Assembly (NCBI GenBank): GCA_964630905.1
Contig: CAZVWR010000019.1
Location: forward strand, 1-49,550
From: JAGOEX01 sp964630905
GTDB lineage: Bacteria > UBP6 > UBA1177
Reading direction: 5' to 3'
Length of the DNA stretch: 49,550 nucleotides
Shown: piece after piece, positions 17,287-24,910 of the stretch
Layout of the letters: each line of letters starts with the position of its first letter
How positions within the stretch are numbered: position 1 is the stretch's first letter
The notes under the pieces: model-generated
Told to the model about the DNA's origin: nothing
What the model saw: the letters and a program-made list of their open reading frames with translations, nothing else
The model's database searches: none
Translations under genes and position numbers: made by a program

Positions 17287-18966
17287 ATGTTTATTCCTGC
17301 AACAGTTGAAGAACTTGAAAAGCTCGGCTGGGACGAGTGCGACATAATTCTTGTGACGGGTGATGCCTATATTGATTCGCCATATAGTGGCATTGCGATT
17401 ATCGGACACATCCTGATTGCCAAGGGTTACAGGGTAGGGATCATCTCTCAGCCTGATATAAAAACGGGTGATGACATAAAAAGGCTCGGGGAACCTCTTC
17501 TTTTCTGGGGTGTGACTTCCGGTTGTGTTGATTCAATGGTCTCAAATTACACCGCTCTCAAAAAACTCCGCAGTGACGATGATCTTACTCCTGGTGGTGT
17601 GAATGACCGCCGTCCAGATCGCGCTCTGATAGTTTATACCGGTCTCATCCGCAGATTCTTCAAAAATACTGTGCCGATCGTCCTTGGTGGAATTGAAGCA
17701 AGCTTAAGACGCATCGCCCATTACGATTACTGGGATGATTCCGTTAGAAGACCTCTTCTGTTTGATTCAAAGGCCGATATCCTTGTTTACGGAATGGGTG
17801 AAAAAGCGATTGTCGAGCTTGCAGATTCAATAAAAAACGAAAAAGATTATGATTCCATAAAAGGGTTATGCGTCATTTCAAAAGAACCTGTTGAAGAGTA
17901 TCTGCAGCTTCCGCCGTTTGAAAAAGTGACGGAAAACAAAAAGACATTTTCAGATATGTTCATGACCGCTTACCGCAATAATGATCCGTTGACTGCATCA
18001 GGAATGTGCCAGAAAGTAGGTGAACGCTGGCTGATACACAATCCGCCACAGCCTTTGCCGACTTCAATTGAGCTTGATTCAATCTATGAACTTGATTATG
18101 AATATGATGCCCATCCGGTATGCAAAGAAAGAGGTGAGATAAGGGCGCTTGAAACGATAAAGTTCTCGGTCACAACACATCGCGGCTGTTACGGCGAATG
18201 TTCATTCTGTGCAATTGCAATGCATCAGGGGAGAACGGTTGTTTCAAGAAGTGAAGATTCAATAGAGCGTGAGATCAAAAAGTTTCTTACAAAAAAGAAA
18301 TTCACCGGAATTATTTATGATCTCGGCGGTCCGACTGCAAATATGTACGGCTTTGAATGTGCGAAGAAATTGAAAGAAGGTCCTTGCAGAAAGAAACGGT
18401 GCCTCCATCCGGAAATATGCCAGAATATGCTGCCTGACCACAGTAGACAGATAAAACTGCTCAAAAGGATCTCAAATATTCCCGGTGTGAAGAAAGTTTT
18501 TATCGCAAGCGGTGTGCGGCATGATCTGGTTCTTGCCGATAAAAAACATGGAACTGCTTATTTGAAGGAACTTGTTGAAAAACACATCTCAGGTCAGATG
18601 AAAATTGCTCCCGAACATATTGAGAACAGTGTTCTTTCTCTCATGGGCAAGCCTTCTCAGAAGCACTTACGCAGGTTCAGAGAACTATTCAATGAACTCA
18701 ATAGAGCCGCAGATAAAAAGCAGTTTCTCACATATTATTTCATTGCTGCCCATCCGGGATGCACAAATAAGGATATGGAATCACTGAGAGATTTCTCAAG
18801 ACGCGAACTTAAAATGAAACCTGAGCAGATTCAGATATTTACACCGACTCCGTCAACCATATCAACGCTCATCTATCACACAGAAATTGATCCTTACACA
18901 GGACACAATGTTTTTGTCGAAAAGGATATCAACAGGAAAAAAATTCAGAAAAAAACTATGTCGTGA
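17287..18966 (+). CDS. ygiQ: YgiQ family radical SAM protein
   Basis: 559 residues, fits the YgiQ/UPF0313 family in length. N-terminal B12-binding-like region with GDAYIDSPYSG and GVTSGCVDSMVSNYTA, then DRALIVYTGLIRRF and GGIEASLRRIAHYDYWDD, all hallmarks of this family. The radical SAM motif is C301-X3-C305-X2-C308 (RGCYGECSFC). The C-terminal part carries APEH and IQIFTPTPST. The biochemical role is not established. Start ATG at 17287 with GGAG overlapping the upstream stop; probably co-transcribed with the Kelch lipoprotein, which looks accidental. Confidence 0.95.
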   Translation: MFIPATVEELEKLGWDECDIILVTGDAYIDSPYSGIAIIGHILIAKGYRVGIISQPDIKTGDDIKRLGEPLLFWGVTSGCVDSMVSNYTALKKLRSDDDLTPGGVNDRRPDRALIVYTGLIRRFFKNTVPIVLGGIEASLRRIAHYDYWDDSVRRPLLFDSKADILVYGMGEKAIVELADSIKNEKDYDSIKGLCVISKEPVEEYLQLPPFEKVTENKKTFSDMFMTAYRNNDPLTASGMCQKVGERWLIHNPPQPLPTSIELDSIYELDYEYDAHPVCKERGEIRALETIKFSVTTHRGCYGECSFCAIAMHQGRTVVSRSEDSIEREIKKFLTKKKFTGIIYDLGGPTANMYGFECAKKLKEGPCRKKRCLHPEICQNMLPDHSRQIKLLKRISNIPGVKKVFIASGVRHDLVLADKKHGTAYLKELVEKHISGQMKIAPEHIENSVLSLMGKPSQKHLRRFRELFNELNRAADKKQFLTYYFIAAHPGCTNKDMESLRDFSRRELKMKPEQIQIFTPTPSTISTLIYHTEIDPYTGHNVFVEKDINRKKIQKKTMS

Positions 18967-19038
18967 ATTAAAAGTTGCATAATAATTATTATTGCAGTAA
19001 GATATTGTGTTTCAACTTGAATAATGGAGGATTGTGCG

Positions 19039-20370
19039 ATGTGGAAAGCATTTTTTGTATTTTTTTTAATCTTCATCGTTGTCTCCTGTGGAGACAAATC
19101 TAATGATCAGACACAGAAAGATGATGATCAGATCCAGGCAGATGACGATCAGATCCAGAAAGATGATGATCAGATCCAGACAGATGATGACCAGATCCTG
19201 ACAGATGATGACCAGACATGGAAAGATCCTGATACAAAATATGTGTGGTCTTCAAAGATTTCAGTAACAAATTTTCAGGATGCTGAGCAGCATTGTGATG
19301 ATCTGTCAGAAAATGGCCGTTCAGACTGGCATCTTCCCAACATGTCTGAACTGAGAACGCTTGTTAAAGAATGTAAAGCCACAGAATCAAACGGTGAGTG
19401 CGGTGTAACGGAATATTGTACATACGGAGAATGCTGGAGTGATGTTTGTGAAGGTTGCAAAGGATCTGATACCGTTGCTTTTTCAAAGATAGGTGACAGA
19501 TCTGTTTTATTGTCGTCATCTAGAACTGAAAATGATGTAAGTGTGTGGATGCTTAATTTCCGGAGCGCAAGTATTTTCGGATATAAATTGCCTGATGTTT
19601 TTGCAACTGTCAGGTGCGTTGCTATTGATCCCGGAGCAGAACGGACTCAGCCATGTAAAGGCCCTGACAATGTTGCATGGAATACAGTTGAGAAAATTAC
19701 TCAAACTTGGGATGGTACAGAATGGAAACCTTCATCAACAGGTGAATATAACGAAACCGGAAGTGATAAGGAATGCCGTTTTATCTGTGAAAATTCAACA
19801 TACAATGCTGAAACCGCTCTTTGTGAATGCGATCCTGGATACAGGCAGGGTGATGGAAAATGTGTTGCGATCGCGAATCCTTGTGCAGTGAACCAATGCG
19901 GAGATCTTGAGTGTGTGCCTGAAAGAATTAACGACGAAGATAAATACACAGGAGCTTTTACCTGCATGGATGATAGAAATAATTATATCTGGTCTGAAGT
20001 TAGCAGTGATTATATGATTATAGCCGATGCGGAAAAATATTGTGAAGATCTTGTTTCTGCCGGATATGATGACTGGCATCTCCCGATGATAGAAGCTCTG
20101 CGAATGCTGATAAAGAACTGCCCTCAGACAGAAACCGATGGAGCGTGTCCTGCAACATACGATGCCTTCCCGCCTGCATCATGTGAGGGCTGTGAAAATA
20201 TGGAAGACGGAAGATATTCCATGCTTGGTGATTCATTAAAAATATGGGCTGCCACAAACTCATTCGGAGCATGGTACATTGATTTCATGAAAGCCGAAAT
20301 AGATGGATACGATTGGCCCTCTGGTGGCATATCCACTGTCCACCGCCATGTCCGATGTGTACGCTATTAA
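19039..20370 (+). CDS. Lipoprotein with Gln-Asp repeat stalk and two DUF1566 domains
   Basis: 443 residues from ATG 19039 (GGAGG 8 nt upstream; the frame is open to 19024). Lipobox VVSC, then five 7-residue repeats of DQIQxDD type as stalk. Two DUF1566/Lcl-type domains follow (FQDAEQHCDDLSENGRSDWH... and IADAEKYCEDLVSAGYDDWH...), each ending in VRCV. Between them sits a Cys-rich EGF-like spacer (CENSTYNAETALCECDPGY...CAVNQCGDLEC). Probably surface-anchored; ligand unknown. Its stop is 2 nt from the stop of convergent dsbD. Similar in design to the lipoproteins at 11507 and 39118. Confidence 0.87.
   Translation: MWKAFFVFFLIFIVVSCGDKSNDQTQKDDDQIQADDDQIQKDDDQIQTDDDQILTDDDQTWKDPDTKYVWSSKISVTNFQDAEQHCDDLSENGRSDWHLPNMSELRTLVKECKATESNGECGVTEYCTYGECWSDVCEGCKGSDTVAFSKIGDRSVLLSSSRTENDVSVWMLNFRSASIFGYKLPDVFATVRCVAIDPGAERTQPCKGPDNVAWNTVEKITQTWDGTEWKPSSTGEYNETGSDKECRFICENSTYNAETALCECDPGYRQGDGKCVAIANPCAVNQCGDLECVPERINDEDKYTGAFTCMDDRNNYIWSEVSSDYMIIADAEKYCEDLVSAGYDDWHLPMIEALRMLIKNCPQTETDGACPATYDAFPPASCEGCENMEDGRYSMLGDSLKIWAATNSFGAWYIDFMKAEIDGYDWPSGGISTVHRHVRCVRY
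19108..19212 (+). repeat. 21-bp in-frame tandem repeat in the stalk region
   Basis: Five units of about CAGATCCAG-x-CAGATGATGAT, coding QIQxDDD. The units differ by a few bases each. The array can expand or contract without frameshift. Confidence 0.9.
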
Positions 20371-20372
20371 AT

Positions 20373-22715
20373 CTATTTTGTTTTTTCGAGTTCTTTGCTA
20401 AGGGTTTTGCCGTCAATAACATCTGATTTCATCCAGACGATCTTTCCTTCAGGGCTGATAAGATATGTCGAGGGGAGAGATCCTTCAAATCTGTATTCTT
20501 CAGACAGTCCTGCCGATGTCGGGTCTTCAGGTCCAAGAAGGTTGACAATGCCGGGGATCTTCACCCTGTCGATAAAGCTTTTTGCGGCATGTGCCGACTG
20601 TTCACCGTCAAAAGCTACTGTCATGAACAATACATCCGGATATGATTTCAGAACTTCAGGGAAAACATGTTCAAGTTCCTCTCTGCAGGGGGCGCACCAC
20701 GATGCCCAGAAATTAAGAAGCACCCACTTTCCGCTGAATGAAGAGAGCGAAACACTTTTTGATCCGTCGATGGTTTTAAAAGTAAAGTCTATACCCGTAT
20801 TTTCCTTTTTTTCTTCAACGACAGTATCTGCCGGTTTGAAAGATGCGATTCCGTTTTTCAGAAATTCAGCGAATTTATTTTCATCATTTGTCATGTCAGG
20901 ATGCACTGCAAGAACCGTGTCTGTTGACGGGTCTATTATCGCATAGAAAGGGAGAGCCGCAGTGTTAAACCGGCTTATCTGATAGAGCCGCTGTGCCTGA
21001 TCAACTTCACTATCTCCATCGGTATATGCCTTTAGAAGCACCATTTTTGAAAGTTCTTCACGAATCACCGGTCTTGGGAACATGCCGCTTTCCATGAAAC
21101 GGCAGTTTGTGCAGGTATATCCGGTAAAATCAATGAAAAGAGGTCTGTTCTCGGCTTTTGCCTTTTTCATCGCCCCTTCTATATCGTCTTTTATCCAGTT
21201 AAGTGTGTCGGTTGAAGCCGTTCTGTCAGTGGTTTCATGCAGATAATCTATCGGAGGAAGCCATCCGTCTATCCACCCTCCGAGACTTTTTGTTGTTCCT
21301 ACAACTGAAGTGAGATAGGCTGCCGCACTTATTGCAAGAATTGCCCCGATCAGTCTGAAAGGGCCTGTTATTTTATTTGACTCATCACTAAAAGGGAGAT
21401 TAAAAAGGCGAAGCAGAAATAGTGCCATGATAACAAAAATGCCGACCCAGATAGTAATGACAAAAGATCTTGATATCATTTCCCATTTCCACACAAGGTC
21501 TACATTTGATATGAATTTGAAAGCTCCGGCAAGTTCAAGGAACCCGAGCACTGCCTTTATTGCGATCATCCAGTCACCGCCTTTTCCTTTTAATTTATCC
21601 GCCCAGCTCGGGAAAAGTGCCAGGAAGAAAAAAGGTGTTGAAAAGGCAAGAGAGAAACTGAACATTCCAAGGGCAGGATTGAACCAGTTCCCTTTTGCCG
21701 CCTCGGCGATGACGATTCCTACGAAACCGACGGTACAGCTGAAACTGATCAGAGTGAATGTCACAGCCATAAGGAAGACACCCATTATCTGGTGCATCAG
21801 CGACCCTTCATCAGATGAAAGTTTCTGTTCCTTTTTTGAAGCTCCTGTTATGAGCCATGAAGGTATCGATATTTCAAAGTATCCGAAAAGATTGAATGCA
21901 AAAACGATCAGAAGAACAGCAAGGAACAGGTTGAACCACGGACTTGAACTGAGTGCCTGCATTCCGACCGCTCCGAATATTGCTGAAACTGCTATGCCGA
22001 TGAAAGTGAAAGTGGCTATTATAGAGCCGGCATATACTGATGCCATGAGCAGCGCCCGTCCCATTGAAACTTTTGAGAATTTTGAGAAAAATGAAACAGT
22101 TATAGGTATCATCGGGAAAACACACGGGGTGAGAAGTGCTCCGAGCCCTGCAAGAAATGCAAGGATCAGAAGAGAAATGATGCCGCCTTCAAAAGGGGAC
22201 TGAGCTTTTTTATTAAGTTCAATGCCGTCAAATGGGGGGAGCTTCATGAATTCGGGCCTTGGTTCACCCGAGTCAAATTTTAAATTCAGTGTAAGGTCTA
22301 TCTTAAACGGAAGACACCTTTTTTCATTGCATATCTGACCAGTTACGGTGATATCTGAGTTTTTTAATGGTGCTGAAAGTTTTAATGCAGTTGAGAATTG
22401 AGCAGGACCGGCATAAAAAAGAACTTCTTTTTTAAAATTAGGATCATATTCATTCAAAGGTTTCCCGCCATACCAGAGATGATCTGTACCTGTTCCCAAA
22501 GGCAGTGATATTTTTAAAGGTTTCGGACCGTCAGGAACAGGTTCCATCGCATAAAGATGGTATTTTTCAGGCGGAATTACAGTAACAGATATCTTGGCAA
22601 ATTCCCCCGCTCTGACAGTTTCAGGATGAATTTTCGCAGCAGCCGTCACAACAGGGTCCTGTGCAGAGATAACAAATGGAATTAATAAAAGGATCAGAAG
22701 AAAAAAACGATTCAT
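20373..22715 (-). CDS. DsbD-type thiol:disulfide reductase fused to a TlpA-like thioredoxin
   Basis: 780 residues, longer than usual DsbD (about 570-620). Order: signal peptide (1-19), periplasmic DsbD-alpha-like domain with CNEKRCLPF, a membrane domain of about eight helices carrying the conserved cysteines LLTPCVFPM and SFSCTVGF, a thioredoxin-like domain with CTNC at about 534-537, and an extra C-terminal TlpA/AhpC-type domain with WASWCAPC at about 669-675. It moves electrons from cytoplasmic thioredoxin to the periplasm for cysteine reduction or cytochrome c maturation; the added TlpA domain would be a built-in acceptor. Start at 22715 with GAGGTG. Confidence 0.92.
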   Translation of the reverse strand: MNRFFLLILLLIPFVISAQDPVVTAAAKIHPETVRAGEFAKISVTVIPPEKYHLYAMEPVPDGPKPLKISLPLGTGTDHLWYGGKPLNEYDPNFKKEVLFYAGPAQFSTALKLSAPLKNSDITVTGQICNEKRCLPFKIDLTLNLKFDSGEPRPEFMKLPPFDGIELNKKAQSPFEGGIISLLILAFLAGLGALLTPCVFPMIPITVSFFSKFSKVSMGRALLMASVYAGSIIATFTFIGIAVSAIFGAVGMQALSSSPWFNLFLAVLLIVFAFNLFGYFEISIPSWLITGASKKEQKLSSDEGSLMHQIMGVFLMAVTFTLISFSCTVGFVGIVIAEAAKGNWFNPALGMFSFSLAFSTPFFFLALFPSWADKLKGKGGDWMIAIKAVLGFLELAGAFKFISNVDLVWKWEMISRSFVITIWVGIFVIMALFLLRLFNLPFSDESNKITGPFRLIGAILAISAAAYLTSVVGTTKSLGGWIDGWLPPIDYLHETTDRTASTDTLNWIKDDIEGAMKKAKAENRPLFIDFTGYTCTNCRFMESGMFPRPVIREELSKMVLLKAYTDGDSEVDQAQRLYQISRFNTAALPFYAIIDPSTDTVLAVHPDMTNDENKFAEFLKNGIASFKPADTVVEEKKENTGIDFTFKTIDGSKSVSLSSFSGKWVLLNFWASWCAPCREELEHVFPEVLKSYPDVLFMTVAFDGEQSAHAAKSFIDRVKIPGIVNLLGPEDPTSAGLSEEYRFEGSLPSTYLISPEGKIVWMKSDVIDGKTLSKELEKTK

Positions 22716-22775
22716 CGGGCACCTCATAAAAAATCATATCGGAAGCATTTTATCAGAATTTATTCAGATAACAAA

Positions 22776-22823
22776 TTACTTGTTGGCAACGATCTTCTTG
22801 ACGAAATTGGGGAGGGCGAGGGC
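22776..22823 (-). repeat. Orphan speE 3'-tail, copy 1
   Basis: Minus-strand sense reads ALALPNFVKKIVANK and TAA. The intact speE ends ALALPNFVKKIVKNK. The best-conserved part is 22792-22823 (30 of 32 bases). It lies 60 nt upstream of the dsbD start codon, so speE and dsbD were probably adjacent on the same strand before the insertions. Confidence 0.85.
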
Positions 22824-22835
22824 ACTGATATAAAG

Positions 22836-22874
22836 AAATAAATAAAAGAAATAAATAAAAGAAATAAATAAAAG
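22836..22874 (+). repeat. 13-bp tandem repeat before the methyltransferase gene
   Basis: Three perfect units of AAATAAATAAAAG, directly beside speE tail copy 1 and just upstream of the restriction-modification promoter. It could vary in copy number and alter promoter context. Confidence 0.95.
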
Positions 22875-22877
22875 AAA

Positions 22878-22906
22878 TTGTCATGAAATCTGATATGTGA
22901 TAATAT
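22878..22906 (+). promoter_or_regulatory. Predicted promoter of the restriction-modification genes
   Basis: TTGTCA at 22878-22883, a 17-nt spacer and TAATAT at 22901-22906, 40 nt before the TTG start codon. Confidence 0.55.
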
Positions 22907-22946
22907 AACAAGCTGTGTTAATTCTGACTTTTTGAGGAGAATTCGG

Positions 22947-24431
22947 TTGCTTTCAGTTCTTGAGCAAAATAGATTGAGAATATCAAGGAGCACTTCTTCA
23001 AAAAAGAAATCAGAAATGGGGCAGTTTTTCACTCCGGTTACAATTGCTAAGTTTATGGCAGGACTTTTCAGTGATGATTCTTTAAAGGATTCCTGTCACT
23101 TACTTGATCCAGGTGCAGGAATAGGTTCTCTTTCATGTGCTTTTATGGATAGATGTGTTTCAGACGGTATTCTTTTTAAGGATTTCAATTTATCAGCTTT
23201 TGAGTTAGACGAATCTTTATATTCTGAAATGAAAGAATCTTTTTCATATTACTCTTCACAGCTTCCTTTGAACTATAATATTACAGGCGGTGATTTTATT
23301 GAAAAAGCAGCAGATATGATCCACAAAGGTTACACAAAAGAGTTTACTCATGTGATAATGAATCCTCCATATAAAAAAATTGATGGCAAGACTCATCACC
23401 GGTATCTTCTCAGCAGTGTCGGAATCGAAACCGTAAATCTGTATTCTGCTTTTGTATCACTGGCTTTAGAAATGATGCGTCCAATGGGGCAGCTTGTGGC
23501 GATAATTCCCCGCAGTTTCTGCAACGGTCCTTATTACCGTTCATTCAGAAATTTTCTGCTTAAACGGGCGACAATAAAACATATTCATCTTTTTGAATCT
23601 CGTAACAGTATGTTTAAAGATGACAGCGTGCTTCAGGAAAATGTAATAATTCTGCTTGAAAAAGGAAGTAAGCAGGATTTGGTTAAAATATCTTGTTCAA
23701 CGGATGATTCTTTCAGTGATATTAAGGAGTTTGCCTGCTCTTTCAAAGAGATAGTTTCTCCGCTTGATAGCGAGAGATTTATAAATATTCCTGTTTTATC
23801 TGATTCAAATAATTCAAAAATCCTTGGTGAAGAATTGAAATTCAACAATTATTTGAAAGATATCGGGGTGGAAATATCAACCGGTCCTGTTGTTGATTTC
23901 AGGTTAAAAGAGCATTTAAGACAAATGCCGGAGCAAAACACAGTTCCGCTTTTATACCCGAATCACTTTCAGAAATCAGAGATTCAGTGGCCGCAGTTGG
24001 AATCTAAAAAGCCTAACGCAATTGTGCGTAATTCTGACACAGAAAGATGGCTTTTTCCAAAAGGTTGTTACTGTATTGTCAGAAGAATATCATCTAAAGA
24101 AGAGAAACGCCGCATAGTTGCTAATTTTGTAAATCCTGACTATTTCAGAAACATTGATGCTTACGGTTTTGAAAATCATTTAAATGTGTTTCATGAAAAT
24201 AAACAGGGACTTTCTCAGTCACTTGCAAAAGGGTTGACTGTTTACCTGAATTCAACATTTGTTGATGATTTGTTTAGAAAATTCAGCGGACATACTCAGG
24301 TTAATGCGACCGACTTAAGACAGTTGAAATATCCTTCAAGAACCGCACTGATTAAACTGGGAGAGAAGATAGACTCTATTCCTGCAGATCAAAGTGATAT
24401 TGATAACTTGATTAAAGAGATGGAACTATGA
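22947..24431 (+). CDS. N6-adenine DNA methyltransferase, BsuBI/PstI type
   Basis: 494 residues, close to M.BsuBI and M.PstI (about 500). S-adenosylmethionine-dependent adenine methylation protecting host DNA. Visible: GQFFTP near residue 30, motif I DPGAGIGSL at about 54, and motif IV NPPY at about 139-142 followed by KKI. The C-terminal part should be the target recognition domain; CTGCAG is the site of characterised BsuBI/PstI enzymes, but I cannot confirm it here. The start is TTG at 22947 (AGGAGA 6 nt upstream); an earlier in-frame TTG (22932) overlaps the ribosome binding site. Its stop overlaps the next ATG (ATGA). Confidence 0.92.
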   Translation: MLSVLEQNRLRISRSTSSKKKSEMGQFFTPVTIAKFMAGLFSDDSLKDSCHLLDPGAGIGSLSCAFMDRCVSDGILFKDFNLSAFELDESLYSEMKESFSYYSSQLPLNYNITGGDFIEKAADMIHKGYTKEFTHVIMNPPYKKIDGKTHHRYLLSSVGIETVNLYSAFVSLALEMMRPMGQLVAIIPRSFCNGPYYRSFRNFLLKRATIKHIHLFESRNSMFKDDSVLQENVIILLEKGSKQDLVKISCSTDDSFSDIKEFACSFKEIVSPLDSERFINIPVLSDSNNSKILGEELKFNNYLKDIGVEISTGPVVDFRLKEHLRQMPEQNTVPLLYPNHFQKSEIQWPQLESKKPNAIVRNSDTERWLFPKGCYCIVRRISSKEEKRRIVANFVNPDYFRNIDAYGFENHLNVFHENKQGLSQSLAKGLTVYLNSTFVDDLFRKFSGHTQVNATDLRQLKYPSRTALIKLGEKIDSIPADQSDIDNLIKEMEL

Positions 24432-24910
24432 CAACTAAAAAACAACGGATTGAGGAAGCTGTAACGGTTTTAAAGGAAATAGGTATGCCAAAAGAGCAGA
24501 TAAACGACCGGACAGGGTTATGTTTATTAGCTTTGCTTGATCTTACTTCAAACAAAAATTGGAGCGATGTGTCAAATCCGAAACTCACGATCCGTGATAT
24601 TCTTGATTTTGCCCGTTATAAATTTGATGTTAAATATGCCGAGAATACTCGTGAAAGTGTCAGAAAATATAGTGTAAAGCAATTGGTCGCTGCCGGAATT
24701 CTTGTTCATAATCCTGATAAGCCGGATCGTTCTGTTAATAGCTCAGCTAACTGTTATCAAGTTACAGAACCTGCATTGGTGCTTTTCAGAAAATTTGGTT
24801 CCAAAGGGTGGAAAACGGTTCTAAATGAATTCCTCACGAAGCAGGGAACGCTTGTCGCACAATATAAAAAAGACCGTGATCTCAGGAAATTGAATTTATT
24901 GATTCTTTGA
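24428..24910 (+). CDS. BsuBI/PstI restriction endonuclease N-terminal (HTH) domain protein
   Basis: 160 residues. The sequence matches the helix-turn-helix N-terminal domain of BsuBI/PstI endonucleases: early KGNDRTGLCLLALLDL-like stretch (here INDRTGLCLLALLDL), LTIRDILDFARYKFDVKYAENTRESVRKYSVKQLVAAGIL and NSSANCYQVTEPALVLFRKFGSKGW. Classic enzymes are about 316-326 residues and continue into a catalytic domain; this one stops at DLRKLNLLIL. The next frame starts inside its stop codon (TTGA) but does not look like the usual catalytic domain. It may be a stand-alone DNA-binding subunit. The ATG overlaps the methyltransferase stop, so the three genes are translationally coupled. Confidence 0.85.
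   Translation: MTTKKQRIEEAVTVLKEIGMPKEQINDRTGLCLLALLDLTSNKNWSDVSNPKLTIRDILDFARYKFDVKYAENTRESVRKYSVKQLVAAGILVHNPDKPDRSVNSSANCYQVTEPALVLFRKFGSKGWKTVLNEFLTKQGTLVAQYKKDRDLRKLNLLIL

Noticed and set aside
18967..19000. AT-rich inverted repeat after ygiQ as terminator
   Set aside because: Weak A/T pairing and no T-tract; more likely chance in AT-rich spacer.
21427..22203. Long plus-strand open frame of 258 codons
   Set aside because: It is antisense to the well-supported membrane domain of the DsbD fusion and has no domain signature or ribosome binding site.
22836..22874. Short direct repeats that might be a CRISPR remnant
   Set aside because: The 13-bp units are directly adjacent without spacers and low in complexity; no cas genes are nearby. 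No CRISPR array was seen in the window.
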